From Thunnus maccoyii (Eukaryota > Chordata > Actinopteri > Scombriformes > Scombridae), in assembly GCF_910596095.1 (NCBI RefSeq), contig NC_056538.1, forward strand, positions 21,686,501 to 21,750,500: a stretch of DNA of 64,000 nt, given 5' to 3'. Below the pieces are notes generated by a model, which was not told the DNA's origin, searched no databases, and saw only the letters and a program-made list of their open reading frames with translations. Within the stretch, counting starts at the first letter, position 1. Each line of letters begins with the position of its first letter. This document shows positions 12,874 through 25,452 of this stretch, piece by piece. The position numbers and the translations under genes are program-made.

Positions 12874-15800
12874 ATGCTTCTGATAGCAGATCTGCTCCTT
12901 CTTTCCCTCCTGGCTGTCAGAGGAGTGAAGCCTGTGTGTCAAACATATGGGACAAAAGAACTGTCTCAGTTTTCTAAGCCGGGAGACATCAACATTGGAG
13001 GCATTTTCTCCTTCCATCAGAACCCGGTCAGTGTCAACCCAGCTCTCCAAATCAACCCAGGAACAATCCAGTGTGAAGGGTGAGTGAAGGATGGGGGAAA
13101 AAACTGTAATTATACATTATATAACATACATGTGTTGTTACTTTATGCATGTTTTGGACATAAATGTGTCAAATTTTCAACCTTTCGCAAATTCTCCACT
13201 TTGTTATCTCTACTCTCTTCAGGCTGGACCCAGGAGAACTTCAGTATGCTTATACTATGATGTTTGCCATAGAGGAGATCAACAACAGCTCGGAGCTGCT
13301 GCCAGGGGTGATGCTGGGCTACAGGATCTTTGACTCCTGCCCTAGTATCCCTCTGTCCATCAGAGCATCGTTAAACCTGATGAATGGGTATGAGAGTGGG
13401 AAAGACAGCTGTGACAAAATCTCCACTGTGCACGCTGTCATAGGGGAAACTACATCCACCTCCACAATAGGTATTGCACGCACCATGGGACCCTTTCATA
13501 TACCTGTGGTGAGTGAGCATGCTATGAGCACACATGAACTGTCAAGTTAATTTGCTTTGTTGAACGAGAACTAATGTGATGTGAAAAATCTGTATTACCT
13601 TGATGACTTGCTTTATATTGGGGCACTGAAGACGTCTGTCCTCAAATGTATTTTCCTCTTTTGTTTCAGATCAGTCATTCAGCCACTTGTGCATGTCTTA
13701 GCAACAGAAGAGACTATCCTTCTTTCTTCAGAACTATACCTAGTGACATTTACCAAAGCAAAGCACTGGCAAAGCTGGTAAAACACTTTGGCTGGACATG
13801 GGTAGGGGCTATCAGAACCAATAGTGACTATGGGAATGGTGGTATGGCCACTTTCCTGGATGCAGCTCAAAAGGAAGGCGTTTGTGTTGAGTACTCGGTC
13901 GCTATTTACAGAACTGATCCAAGGAAGTGGTTCTTAGAAGTGGTGGACATTATAAAGAAATCCACTTCTAAGGTAATTGTGGCATTTGCTGATGGCACAG
14001 ATCTTGATATTCTGATCAAAGAGCTTTATGCTCAGAACGTGACAGGCCTGCAGTGGGTGGGCAGTGAAGGGTGGATCACTTATCGTTATATTGCCTCTCC
14101 TGTAAACTATGCTGTGGTCCAGGGGGCAGTGGGCTTTGCAGCGCTCAATGCTCACATCCCTGGCCTGCAGGAGTTCCTGGCTAACAGCAGGCCCTCCACC
14201 ACGCCAGGGAACCAGGGACTAGTGGAGTTGTGGGAGATGGTGTTCAGCTGCACCCTGACTCCCCACGCTCAGGATTCAGTCGCAGCCTGCACTGGGAAGG
14301 AGTCTCTATGGGACACAAACTCACGCTTCACAGATGTCTCAGATTCCAGTCTGCTGAATAATGTTTACAAGGCCACATATGCTTTAGCTCATGCTCTGCA
14401 CATGCTATTTACCTGCCAAGATGGACAGGGACCTTTTGAGAACTATTCTTGTGCAGATAGAGAAAATGTGAAACCATGGCAGGTAACCATAAGTACATGA
14501 AGATGTTCAAAAATCAAAACTCTATGTTTATCATGATCAAGTTGAATAAGAACATCACTGTTTCCCTGCAGGTTCTGCATTACCTAAACCAGGTCAATTT
14601 CACCACTAAGATTGGTGAAAATGTGTTCTTTGATGAAATGGGTGACCCTGTGGCACGTTATGCGCTGGTTAACTGGCAGATGGATGAGACAGGTTATATA
14701 CTCTTTGAAACCATTGGTTACTATGATGCGTCCCGGCCTGAGGGTCAGCAGTTTGAGATGAAGGCAGGTGTGGAAGCCATCTGGGCAGGCGAGAATCCAA
14801 AAGTAAGTCAATGTAGATATTCTCAGCAGGCAATTTTAATAAGCTGTTAGTGATTGAACATTTTTAATTCTTATCTTGATTTTTAAGTAAAGATTTCAAA
14901 AAGTAATGAATACATTTCCTAATGCATCATTATTAGTATTATTATACATGTGTCTGGAAATTATTATGAATGAATTTATCACTGTGATGCAGGTGCCGAG
15001 GTCTGTTTGCAGTGAGAGCTGTTTGCCGGGGACCCGTCGGGCTTTTGTTAAGGGCAAGCCTATCTGCTGTTTTGATTGCATCACCTGTGCTGATGGGGAG
15101 TTCAGCAACAGTACAAGTGAGACAGCAGGGTTCCTAGCCTTTACTCTAGCACTCATCATGTTTCTGTTGGGCAAAATCACGGCCAGCACTTTACTGGTGT
15201 ATCTGAAGATGTGTGTGCTGTACAGCCTAAACATATTTATGCTTTCAGATGCAGTGAAATGTGACAAATGCCCTCCTGAATACAAGTCCAACGAAGAGAG
15301 GAATAACTGTGACTTGAAAGCTATTGAGTTTCTCACCTTCAGAGAACTGATGGGTATACTGTTGGTCACCTTTTCTGTTTTTGGGGCCTGCCTGGCGGTG
15401 ACTATAGCCCTGATATTTTTCCATTACCGGCAAACTCCCATAGTCAGAGCCAACAACTCTGAGCTGAGCTTCCTGCTGCTCTTCTCCTTGACTCTGTGTT
15501 TCCTATGTTCTCTGACCTTTATAGGCCGGCCCTCTGTATGGTCCTGCATGCTGCGCCACACAGCATTCGGCATCACCTTTGTGCTCTGTATCTCATGTGT
15601 TCTTGGAAAAACTATAGTAGTGTTGATGGCCTTTAAAGCCACACTTCCAGCTAGTAATATGATAAAATGGTTTGGGCCTGCACAGCAGAGACTCAGTGTT
15701 CTGGCGTTTACTCTTATACAGGTTTTAATTTGCATACTTTGGTTGACAATCAACCCTCCCTTTCCTTTTAAAAACATGAAACACTATAAGGAGAAGATTA

Positions 15801-16162
15801 TTCTCGAATGTGCCCTGGGATCACCAGTAGGTTTCTGGGCTGTGTTAGGATACATAGGACTCTTAGCCATCTTATGTTTTATTCTTGCTTTTTTGGCCCG
15901 AAAGTTACCTGATAATTTCAATGAAGCTAAATTCATCACCTTCAGCATGCTGATATTCTGTGCAGTCTGGATCACATTTATCCCAGCTTATGTCAGCTCT
16001 CCTGGGAAGTTCACCGTAGCTGTGGAGATATTTGCTATTCTGGCTTCAAGTTATGGAATGTTATTTTGTATTTTTTTGCCGAAGTGCTATATAATTTTAT
16101 TGAAACCTGAGAACAACACAAAGAAACATTTGATGGGTAAAGCAACTCAGAGAGCCCTTTGA
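12874..16162 (+). CDS. Gene C: V2R/OlfC-like class C odorant receptor, 6 exons, 857 aa
   Basis: Putative olfactory class C GPCR. Exons: 12874-13079, 13223-13508, 13670-14482, 14572-14802, 14993-15116, 15249-16162. The signal peptide is [17 protein letters not shown], and mature sequence begins near VKPVCQTYG. The flytrap domain runs to about residue 512, the cysteine-rich domain spans about 513-572 ([17 protein letters not shown]), and the seven helices span about 587-842 with [15 protein letters not shown]. Pocket-aligned residues are T170, D190, Y218 and Glu in VGSEGW. Intron 5 is 132 nt, a multiple of three with no in-frame stop, so a transcript that keeps it would still be translated, with 44 extra and mostly hydrophobic residues. 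Exon 6 is closest to gene A in the helix region ([35 protein letters not shown]), although its flytrap domain is quite different. AATAAA lies at 16391-16396. Confidence 0.94.
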
Positions 16163-16729
16163 GCAATTAGTTAAATCACAGTAATATATTTTGTATTTAA
16201 TGTAATTATACATATTCTATGACTTTAATTAGTTTATACTTCAATACTTAAAGTATGATCATGCTGTAACTACACCAATTTATTTGACAGAAAAAGAATG
16301 ATCTCCAACTTGAATGGAAAATACATAAATCTCCCTATGCTGTCTGCATATCAACAACTCAGATGACTTGAAAATGTATTTCATAAACTAAATAAAAACA
16401 TGAGCACAAACAAAAACTGCAGCTGTGCTTTCTATACAAATTGTTATTTAATCTTTAAAAGAATATATCTTTGCATTTATACAATATGTATTAATAAAAC
16501 TGAAATAAAATTCAAATATTACATAAGATGTGCACTCTTTTTTGTGTTGTTTTGAAAATGTCTATTAACTCCTTAGTACCTTCACAGTACATTACAAAAC
16601 TGTACATATATACTCTACTAAATCATATAAAGACACAAAATTGTTATGTAGTACACGAGTGTTATCATTTCACAATGCATCAGTCAAATCAAGTGATTTC
16701 ATGATTTAAGGTATCAAGAAAGCACAAAT
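16163..16729. other. AT-rich spacer downstream of gene C
   Basis: Holds the 3' UTR and likely poly(A) signals (16391, 16502) of gene C. Nothing else was recognised. Confidence 0.5.
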
Positions 16730-18427
16730 CCCTAATTGGACCTCACATAAACTAGCCCCTAATAAATATTTTTGGTGTATCTGGCCTAGCCCTCTCTTGG
16801 CTTAAATCCTACTTATCTGAAAGAACACAGTGTGTCTGCTATAATAATAATACTACATGTAAATGATGTGATGTTAAATATGAAGTACATCAGGGCTCGG
16901 TTTTTGGCCCTCTGCTTTTCTCTCTTTTTATTTTGCCTCATGGCCAGATTATAGGTTGTCATTCAATAAATTTCCATTGCTCTGCGGATGGTATTCAGCT
17001 GCATGTGCCTATAAGGGCTGATGATCATACACAAATTACAGGGCCTGCTTAGCTGCTGTGAAAAATTGGGTGTCACTAAATTTCCTGTTTCTAAATTCAG
17101 ATAAAACTGAAATGCTGGTTGTTGGCCCTGCTAGACACAGAAACCAGTTTGATCAAGTAACAGCAACACTCGACAACTGTGTGGTTTCACAAACAAAAAG
17201 AATCTTGGTGTTATGTTTGATCCCAGCCTCTCCTTTGATAAGTACATTAAAGAAATCACCAAGACTGTCTTTTTCTACTTACGTAACATAGCTATAATTC
17301 GGTCTTCCCTGTCCATGGCTGACACAGAGATCGTAAATCATGCATTTGTTTCATCCACAATTGGTTACTGTAATGTTCTGTTTTCAGGTCTGCCACATGC
17401 TAGTACTAAAAGTCTTCAGATGGTTCAAAAGGTGTTAAGGTTAAGATGTTTCTGCTGACTTATAAAATCTTAAATGGGCCCCATCATACCTGTCTGATCT
17501 ACTTAAACCTTATATTCTATCTCAGGCTCTCTGCTCTCAACATGCAGGGCTCCTGTGTTCACCTAAAGTTAAAAATAAGTCAGCGGATGGCAGGGCCTTT
17601 TCCTATCAGACCCTATTCTTATGGAATAACCTCCTTGCTGACATCAGACGTCCAAGTCTGTTGAGTCCTTAACTGAATCTAAACTTAAAACTCATCATTT
17701 TGCCTTAATCTACAATTAGCTGCCTTTAATTGAATGCATGACTTTGCACTGTACGGTGGATTGGTTTCTGTCTCGATTAATTTACTAAACGCTGTCCTAC
17801 CAATGAGATTATTGATTATTGCAACTGTTCTGATAACCATTACATCTCTCTAACCTTCTGTTTGTTTGTTTCACAAGCACATGAGGGTCCGAACTGTGTG
17901 CCCCTCTCTCTTCTCTCCCTTTGTCTCCCTATTTTGTCCTCCTGTCCCGCAGGAGTTCAGCCTCACACATGTCTTTCTCTCTGAATAATGTCTTTATCCT
18001 TCTCTCTCTCCTGTGTGAATAATGTCTTTTCTTGTATCTTCTCCCATGTATGTGAATGATGTGATGTGAGTCTTCCCTGTGTGCATGTGTAGTCTGTCCT
18101 CCTGCCAGGTCTGCATGTTGATGGAGGTCACGTTGCTCCAGTCCTGCTCTGTTCTGGTGGCACCTGGAAGCTGCTTGGTGTCCTTTTCATCACATTCGTC
18201 ATTTATATTGTAAATCCATTCAAAATTTATTTAATTTTGTTATCCTGTTCAATGCTATATTCTGTAATTTGTGTTCTATTCTGTACACCTCTTTTTTTTT
18301 TTCCTCAAAAAAATCAAGGGTCTGAGGATAAAGGAGGTTGTATTGCTGTACAGATTATAAAGCCCCCTGAGGCAAATTTCTGATTTGTGATATTGGGTTA
18401 TATAAATAAAATTGACTTGACTTGACC
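16730..18427 (+). mobile_element. CR1/L2/Rex1-like LINE, 3' half with tail
   Basis: Successive frames read LALSWLKSYLSERTQ, HQGSVFGPLLFSLF, FHCSADGIQLHVPI, SLSFDKYIKEITK, YCNVLFSGLPHAS and LLTYKILNG. These match, in order, the palm (the ADDTQ motif here reads ADGIQ), thumb and C-terminal parts of CR1/L2-clade reverse transcriptases. The 3' end reads GGGTTATATAAATAAAATTG followed by a short GACTT repeat at 18413-18427, the usual tail of such fish LINEs. The frame is broken many times and the catalytic motif is altered, so the copy is dead. The 5' part is absent, as expected of truncated insertion. Confidence 0.8.
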
Positions 18428-19474
18428 ACCTTTGCTGAAAACCACAGTACAACACACTGCACAGCGTCTGTAGGTCATGGTAGTTGGGCCTCTCTATACT
18501 ATTCAGTTATAATATGAACTACACTGAGGCTTGAAAACCTCTCGAAAAAGACTATAATTTAAAACCTCTTCTGTATGCTGTAAACATTCACAACCGGAGA
18601 CTGGTGTCAGATAGTTCAGTTTCAGTGTCACCTCACTAATGAGCACCTCAAATCAGCCAGTAGTGTGGGAAATACAGTATTGTTTTGGGGGAATTTTATC
18701 AATGCTTTTACGATTTTATAACTACATCTGATGATTTAAAAGCTACTCACTACTATTTAAAAGCTATACTTATTTGATACACAGAGCCCAAGAGACCCAT
18801 CTGAATACTGATTTGTCTGTAGCACCAACAGTGGAGCCACACAAGGCCCACTAGAAAGTGGTGTGAGAATAAAAAGAAAAAAAAGGCACTTCTACTGTGT
18901 GCAGGATTAGGGTTATAAAATAATTATGAAATTGTCCTGTAGGGAATAGACAAATAAGGAGGGAGAGGTCTTAATCTCTTTTTTTTACCAGAAGGTATGC
19001 AAAGCATATTCATCTTTTCCCTTTATTTAAGGCAAAAAAGATGAGCACTGGCTAACCTGTGTATAACCTGATGTCCATAAAATAAAACACAAAGAAGTGC
19101 TACAAGTGAAGTGAAGTGAAGAGGTGCTCATTGTGAATACCAACTGGATGGCTGGATCTGCATTGAGGGTTTTAAAAGTTCCAACTGCCTCATGGCCTAT
19201 TTCAATATTCGAGACTTCTCTTTCCTTATACAGTAACATGTTTGTAGAGAATTAAAATTAACATCCATAACTGGATTTTCCTTCCCTCCCCTCAGCTCTG
19301 TGGAGCTTTTTCCTTTTACCTCATTATTGCTGCAGCTTTACTGTTTTGATTCTTTGATTCAGTCTCACTTGTTCTCAGCAGCAGTGGGCAGCTGTTTTCA
19401 TTTTTTTTTTTAAAGTATATATATATACATATACATATACATACATATATACATACACATACACATACATACAT

Positions 19475-19553
<79 letters not shown>

Positions 19554-20140
19554 TATATAATATCTAACCTAGCTAACAAATGTTAGACAGACAATTTTAG
19601 CAACAAGTAGGTGAACATAGTGGAGCAGTTAGCAGCTTAAAAAACAGACATTTCCCTCTGGAGTTAGTTGAGACCAAAACAGATGTAAAAGGAGAGTGAA
19701 TTTTAGACTTAAATTCATCAGGTGGATACAAACAAAACGCCAAATGAATGCTAAAGTTGGTCTGTCTCTGCTTGATGCTTAAATAAGCTACTTTTTGGTA
19801 ACAACAACATCTTTATGTATACAGCTCATTGTGCTGCCCCCAAGTAGCCAATTCAGGTTCAACAAACCTGTTTACATCATGTTTATCCTGCATAATTTTT
19901 CGAGAAAATGAATTCAGTGTAAATTCAAGTACAAATTGCATTGCAAAAATGTTATTGTTAAAAAAGGAAATGTTTTGTACAGAACAATTGAATATTTTTT
20001 TCTGATAAAGTAATGATATTCAAAATAGGCTACAGCCTACTAACCTTTTATCATTTGTGTACCTCCCTCCATGTGCCCCACCTCGTAAGTCCATGGAGAT
20101 GAAACATCACAGGTCTATTATTTTTTTTTTTATGCCTCTC
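18428..20140. other. Spacer between the LINE and gene D, with a microsatellite
   Basis: No gene was recognised. A compound microsatellite lies at 19416-19560. From about 19935 onward the sequence matches the upstream flank of gene E (from 25172), which marks the left border of the D/E duplication. Confidence 0.55.
19416..19560. repeat. Compound microsatellite (TA)n/(CATA)n/(CA)n
   Basis: TATATATA, then ATACAT repeats, then about 17 CA units, then a long TA run, read directly from the sequence. The antisense open frame across it (repeated Tyr-Ile and Cys-Val) is a product of the repeat. Confidence 0.97.
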
Positions 20141-20147
20141 TAAAATG

Positions 20148-20155
20148 TATAAATA
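20148..20155 (+). promoter_or_regulatory. TATA box of gene D
   Basis: TATAAATA, 60-67 nt before the ATG at 20215. It is conserved exactly before gene E. Confidence 0.5.
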
Positions 20156-20214
20156 CCAGTGCAAGATTTTGATTTACATTAAGTTACATTTGATGCCATC
20201 CAGTGGTTTACGGA

Positions 20215-23200
20215 ATGACACACAGCAGACAGAGGTGGCCAGAGCAGTGTTGGGCACTTTTACAGCTGTTGTTGGTGGTGTCTTTCTCTCAGGCTGAGGA
20301 GCTGGTTTGCAGGCACAGAGGAGATCCTGAGAAGCCCCAGCTGTCTAAGGATGGAGACATTATGTTGGGGGGAATCTTTTCTTTCCACAGCAGTTGGAAA
20401 GACAGACAGGATAAATACATACACAAACCACTTCCACTGCAGTGCACCAGGTAAATAACACCATATAAATGTGTTTGGCATGAGTAGATTTAAAATATCT
20501 AAGAGGACACAAAAACAAAATTGTTATCAACTGATATTCTTTGCTGTATTAACACTGTCAAATGCCTTCATCTACTAAGCTGTTGTTTCAATTTCGTGCA
20601 CACACTTGTTATAATGACAACTATTTATAACCATCTCTGTAAAGTTTGAATTTCAGAGGATTCCAGTTTGCCCAGGCTATGCTCTTTGCCATAGAAGAGA
20701 TTAACAACAACACAGATCTTTTGCCTGGCATCTCACTGGGCTATAAGATCTATGATACCTGTGGCTCAATTGCTAGAGGGGTGAGGGTTGCACTGGCCTT
20801 GGCTAATGGTAACAGAGATACATCTGTACTCTCAGAGGCACCTTGTACCAGACCTGCCCAAGTGCAGGCCATTATGGGAGAGACCTCTTCATCTCCTTGC
20901 ATGGCTATAGCCACTGTCATCGGACCGTTTTATATCCCACTGGTAGGTAGGACTGGAAAAAATGAAAATATTATTTGTGCTGCACATAGAAAAAGAACTG
21001 CACTGCAGTGTGTAAATGTTTTATATTTTAAATCTGTATCTTGGAACTTGAAAGAATGATTTCTTTCTTTCCTCTAGATCAGTCACTTTGCCACCTGTGC
21101 TTGTCTCAGTGATAAAATCAAGTACCCATCTTTCCTAAGAACAATACCCAGTGATTACTACCAGAGCAGAGCCCTGGCCCAGCTGGTCAAGCACTTTGGT
21201 TGGACTTGGGTAGGAGCAATTAGAACAAATGATGATTATGGCAATAATGGCATGGCCACTTTCACAGAAACTGCCCAGCAGCTGGGCATCTGTCTGGAGT
21301 ACTCTGTATCCTTTTTTAGAACAGATCCACCAGACAAAATACAAAAGATAATTAACATTATCAAGGCTTCCACTTCCAAGGTGATTGTCGCTTTTCTCTC
21401 TCACATGGATATGGATGTACTGATACATGAATTGTCTTACCATAACTTGACTGGGTACCAGTGGGTTGGCAGCGAGAGCTGGATCTTTGATTCTCAAACA
21501 GCAGCTATGGATAGGCATCACATTCTGGATGGTGCCATAGGCTTGTCCATCCCTAAAGCACAAGTCAGCGGCATGAAAGAGTTCATGTTGGATGTGAAGC
21601 CATTTAATACATCTAGTAATGAAATGTTTACAGAGTTCTGGGAGACATTATTTAACTGTAAGTTCAAGCAGACAAAGTCATCAACAAATAATCAGAGAGA
21701 ATGTACTGGAAATGAAGATCTGACTGGAGTGCACAACAGTTTCACTGATATGTCACTTATGCCTATTTTTAACAATGTCTATAAAGGAGTGTATGCTGTG
21801 GCTCATGCACTTCATAGTGTTCTTGGCTGTAACAAAACATGTGATGACAAGGTGCAACTAGATCCATTAAAGGTGAATACAGCATCAAAGACTGAAATTA
21901 TAGTTTTTACATTAAGTCACATCATCAAGAAATTAACTATGAACTACATGAATGCATATCTCCTTAGATTTTACAGCACATAAGAAAGATTCAATTCAAA
22001 ACTAAGGGAGGAGATGAGGTTTACTTCAATGAGAATGGAGACCCAGCGGCAAAGTATGAAATTATAAACTGGCAGCCAACAGAAAATGGCCTTGTAAACT
22101 TTGTGACAGTTGGTCTTCATGATGCATCTTTACCTGCAGACAAACAGTTAAATCTGGAAAATAAGTCTTTAATTTGGGCAAAGAACTCATACCAGGTGAG
22201 CAGCCATGTGATTTCTTTAACACTGTATAATGTTAGATTTAGCATTAATAGTTGTGGCTTTTAAACACAGCATTGCTTTTTGTTCATGCAGGTGCCTTTG
22301 TCAGTTTGCAGTGAGAAGTGTCCCCCAGGAACACGCAAAGTTCTCCAGAAAGGAAAGCCTGTCTGCTGCTATGACTGTATAAGGTGTGCAGAGGGAGAAT
22401 TCAGCAACAGTACAGGTACTCTAGTAATATAAATAAAGCAGACTTTTTTTAGAAATTGATGTTGGCCATGAATCAGATTATTTTTTGATTTTCATGTTCA
22501 TGTGCCAATTTCAAGAAATGGCATTCTTTTGTATTCTGTTTTAAAAAAATGGGGGGTTATGTAATTATTATGTTGTCTTTTTTATTAAAATTATGTCAAA
22601 CCAACATAAATGCATGAAACATATCAAATATATAATAAATATTAATATAGCAGTCTTACTATATGATCTTCATAAATTAGGCACAGTCTAAGAAATAGAA
22701 ATCAAAGTTAAAGCCCCTGTGTGTAGAATTTATGTGATTCTTGTGATTCATGTGTGTCATGTTGTAGACAAATGTGATAATCCAAATTGTATATTTTTTA
22801 TTTTCGGCCATTGTCATTGTTTGTGTGCATTGTCAGCTGTGGTGTGCGTTAGAAGATACTGTCAAATCCTACACAAAGGAGAATTAAGAGTATGTGTTTA
22901 ACTAACAATGTAAAGAATTATCTACTTCTAACTGGTTGATAATAATCAAATCAATTTTAATTCATTCATTATAAAGCACTTTCTTAAATTACCATTGTAA
23001 TGGTGCTACTCAAAAAATCAATATGATGACTATGAAAGGGTCACTTCACCCAAATTTGTTTTAGTTTGACCTGCCAGGCTTTTAATATAATTGGAGCTAA
23101 AGCTCTAATAAATGTAGGTGAAAGGAAATCTGCTTGTGGTGCTCAAATCACTGATGATATGAAAAAAACACGAGATATAGTATATATCAAGAAAGTAGAA

Positions 23201-24235
23201 TACAAAGAGCAAACAAACAAATATATAATACTTTTGATAATTTAACTAAGTAAATATTTTTGAGGACTGTAGGATTCTTTATTACTGCAAGTGTAACACC
23301 TGCTTCAATATTCATTTTCAGATTCTATCACCTGTGTGCGTTGTCACCCTGAATTCTGGTCAAATGAGATAAGAGATGCCTGTGTGAGGAAAGACGCAGA
23401 GTTTCTGTCATATGAAGAGATTATGGGAGCGCTGCTCACTGCGGCGTCCTTATTTGGAACATGCATGACTGCTGCTGTGGCGTTCATTTTCTTCAGATAC
23501 AGGAAAACTCCCATAGTCAGAGCCAACAACTCTGAGCTGAGCTTCCTGCTGCTCTTCTCCTTGACTCTGTGTTTCCTGTGTTCTCTGACCTTCATAGGTC
23601 AGCCGTCTGAGTGGTCCTGCATGCTGCGCCACACAGCGTTCGGCATCACCTTTGTGCTCTGCATCTCTTGTGTTCTTGGGAAAACGATAGTAGTGTTAAT
23701 GGCCTTCAGGGCTACACTCCCTGGCAGTAATATGATGAAATGGTTTGGGCCTGTACAGCAGAGACTCAGTGTTCTGGCTTTTACTCTCATACAGGTTGTC
23801 ATATGTATCCTCTGGTTAACAATTTCTCCTCCTTTTCCTTTTAAGAATTTTAAAGAATTTAAAGATAAAATCATCTTAGAGTGTGCTCTGGGTTCAGCTG
23901 TGGGCTTTTGGTCTGTGATCGGCTATATAGGACTTCTGGCCATGTTATGTTTCATTCTTGCTTTTCTGGCACGGAAACTACCTGATAATTTTAACGAAGC
24001 CAAATTTATCACTTTCAGCATGCTGATATTTTGTGCGGTCTGGATCACCTTCATCCCAGCTTATGTCAGCTCTCCTGGGAAGTTCAGTGTTGCTGTGGAG
24101 ATATTTGCTATTCTGGCCTCCAGTTTTGGATTGCTCATTTGTATATTTATTCCAAAATGTTACATAATTTTATTGAAACCAGAGAAGAATACAAAGAAGA
24201 ATATGATGGGTAAAGGTGTACCAAAATCATTCTGA
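20215..24235 (+). CDS. Gene D: V2R/OlfC-like class C odorant receptor, 6 exons, 864 aa
   Basis: Putative olfactory class C GPCR, nearly identical to gene E. Exons: 20215-20450, 20645-20942, 21078-21872, 21968-22195, 22292-22415, 23322-24235. The ATG at 20215 precedes a signal peptide core [17 protein letters not shown]. The flytrap domain runs to about residue 519, the cysteine-rich domain spans about 520-580 ([17 protein letters not shown]), and the seven helices span about 594-850. Pocket-aligned residues are T184, D204, Y232 and Glu in VGSESW. The cytosolic end of TM6 carries the family's [15 protein letters not shown]. Intron 5 is long (906 nt) and lacks recognisable features. AATAAA lies at 24541-24546. 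Exon 2 is nine residues or so longer between the conserved cysteine blocks than in genes G and H ([13 protein letters not shown]). A few substitutions relative to gene E fall in the flytrap domain (SESW against TEGW). Confidence 0.94.
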
Positions 24236-24546
24236 AGACTGAATATAATATAATGACATACACATAATTCCAGTGTTGCTATATATTTTTTTTACATAAT
24301 TTGTTATTCAGACAAGTAGACCTCTGTTTTTATTGTACTGCAGTCATACAACACTACAGAAGTAAAGTAAAGTAGAGTAGTCTGCTGTATATAATTACAT
24401 AACTTGTGACATATCATATGGAAATATATAAAATGTAATTAAATAAAAAATAATTGCACATGATAAAGAAATAGAAATGGAAAGCCTTTTCTCATCTTTT
24501 CTTTTCTGAGTTTTCATTTAGTGCACTTTGCAGAATTGTTAATAAA

Positions 24547-24840
24547 GAGTAAAACCTATCATATCAATCAATTATGTTGGGTAAAATTACATTTTCCAGT
24601 TGCAAGAGACTACCATTGCTTCAATGTTGAAGAGCTGATGCTGCTTAAGAAAGTTGGTGAAATCAAGGTGGGAGGACTGACTGAAGGACCCGCAGCTGCC
24701 TATGGTTTCACTAATGGAAAAAAGGATTTATTGAATGTTCTTAACTAAATAAACTAAATAAGAAATATACGTATCAATATATCATAACATGCCTACAAGT
24801 AAGCTTTGCATTTAATGTAAAAAACAGTAGTTACTTGTTA
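24547..24840. other. Short spacer after gene D
   Basis: Nothing recognised beyond the end of the D/E duplication near 24560. The open frame at 24521-24748 has no counterpart in the duplicate flank and no recognisable domain. Confidence 0.45.
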
Positions 24841-25171
24841 GTTTTGATACTTTACATTGGGGGTAAGTAATGGCTTGAAGTAATGAGGAATATCTTCATA
24901 ACTTCTCAGTATTATCTGCCACTTTACTAGAGGGGGGCACAAAAAGGGAAGTTCTTGTCAACGATTAATCAATTATCAGGTCGTTCCTGATTCATTCTTC
25001 ACTGGTTTCTCAATTAACTAATCATTAACTAATGATTAGCTACTCTATGAAGTTTTGATTAGGAGTTACTCAAGAACTGCCCATTAACTAATGGTTTACT
25101 AGCAGTTAGTTCCTCATTTGTTCCTTGGTAACTACCCAAAATTTGGTGAACCTTATTGTAAAGTGTTACCA
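24841..25171. mobile_element. MITE with ACTTTACA-type terminal repeats at the D/E duplication border
   Basis: The right end reads CCTTATTGTAAAGTGTTACC (25151-25170). The left end has a degenerate inverted partner, TTTTGATACTTTACATTGGG (24842-24861). Ends of the form GGTAACACTTTACAATAAGG are common in fish non-autonomous DNA elements. The interior has inverted ATTAACTAAT/ATTAGTTAAT-like words. The right end abuts the start of homology between the gene D and gene E flanks. Confidence 0.6.
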
Positions 25172-25385
25172 TAAAAGGCATTGCACAAATGTTACTGTTA
25201 AAAAAGGAAATGTTTTGTACAATACAACTGAATATCCTAGTCTGATAACATATAAAGTAAAGATATTCAAAATAGGCCACAGCCCAAAACCCTTTTTCCA
25301 TTTGTGTACCTCCCGCCCCACCCTGTAGGTCCATGGAGACGACACATCACAGGTCTATTATTATTTTTTATGCCTCTCTAAAATG

Positions 25386-25393
25386 TATAAATA
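25386..25393 (+). promoter_or_regulatory. TATA box of gene E
   Basis: TATAAATA, 60-67 nt before the ATG at 25453, identical in sequence and spacing to that of gene D. Confidence 0.5.
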
Positions 25394-25452
25394 CCAGTGC
25401 AAGATTTTGACTTACATTAAGGTACATGTGATGTCACTCAGTGGTTTACAGA

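Larger units (their letters stand above)
19935..24560 (+). repeat. Tandem segmental duplication, copy 1 (holds gene D)
   Basis: This block aligns along its length with 25172-29935: promoter, all exons, introns and 3' flank. Introns 1-4 are nearly identical between copies. Intron 5 and the 3' flank have more substitutions and indels. Confidence 0.85.

Noticed and set aside
16730-18427. The LINE-derived frames as a host gene
   Set aside because: The frames match CR1/L2-type reverse transcriptase in order, are broken, and end in a typical LINE tail.
19316-19579. Antisense open frame across the microsatellite
   Set aside because: Made of Tyr-Ile and Cys-Val repeats coded by TA and CA units; a product of the repeat.
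20203-20214. Upstream GTG start for gene D (and 25441 for gene E)
   Set aside because: Vertebrate genes start at ATG; the ATG at 20215/25453 gives a normal signal peptide and lies at the usual distance from the TATA box.
24521-24748. 75-residue open frame after gene D
   Set aside because: It overlaps the 3' UTR and is not kept in the duplicate flank of gene E; no domain.
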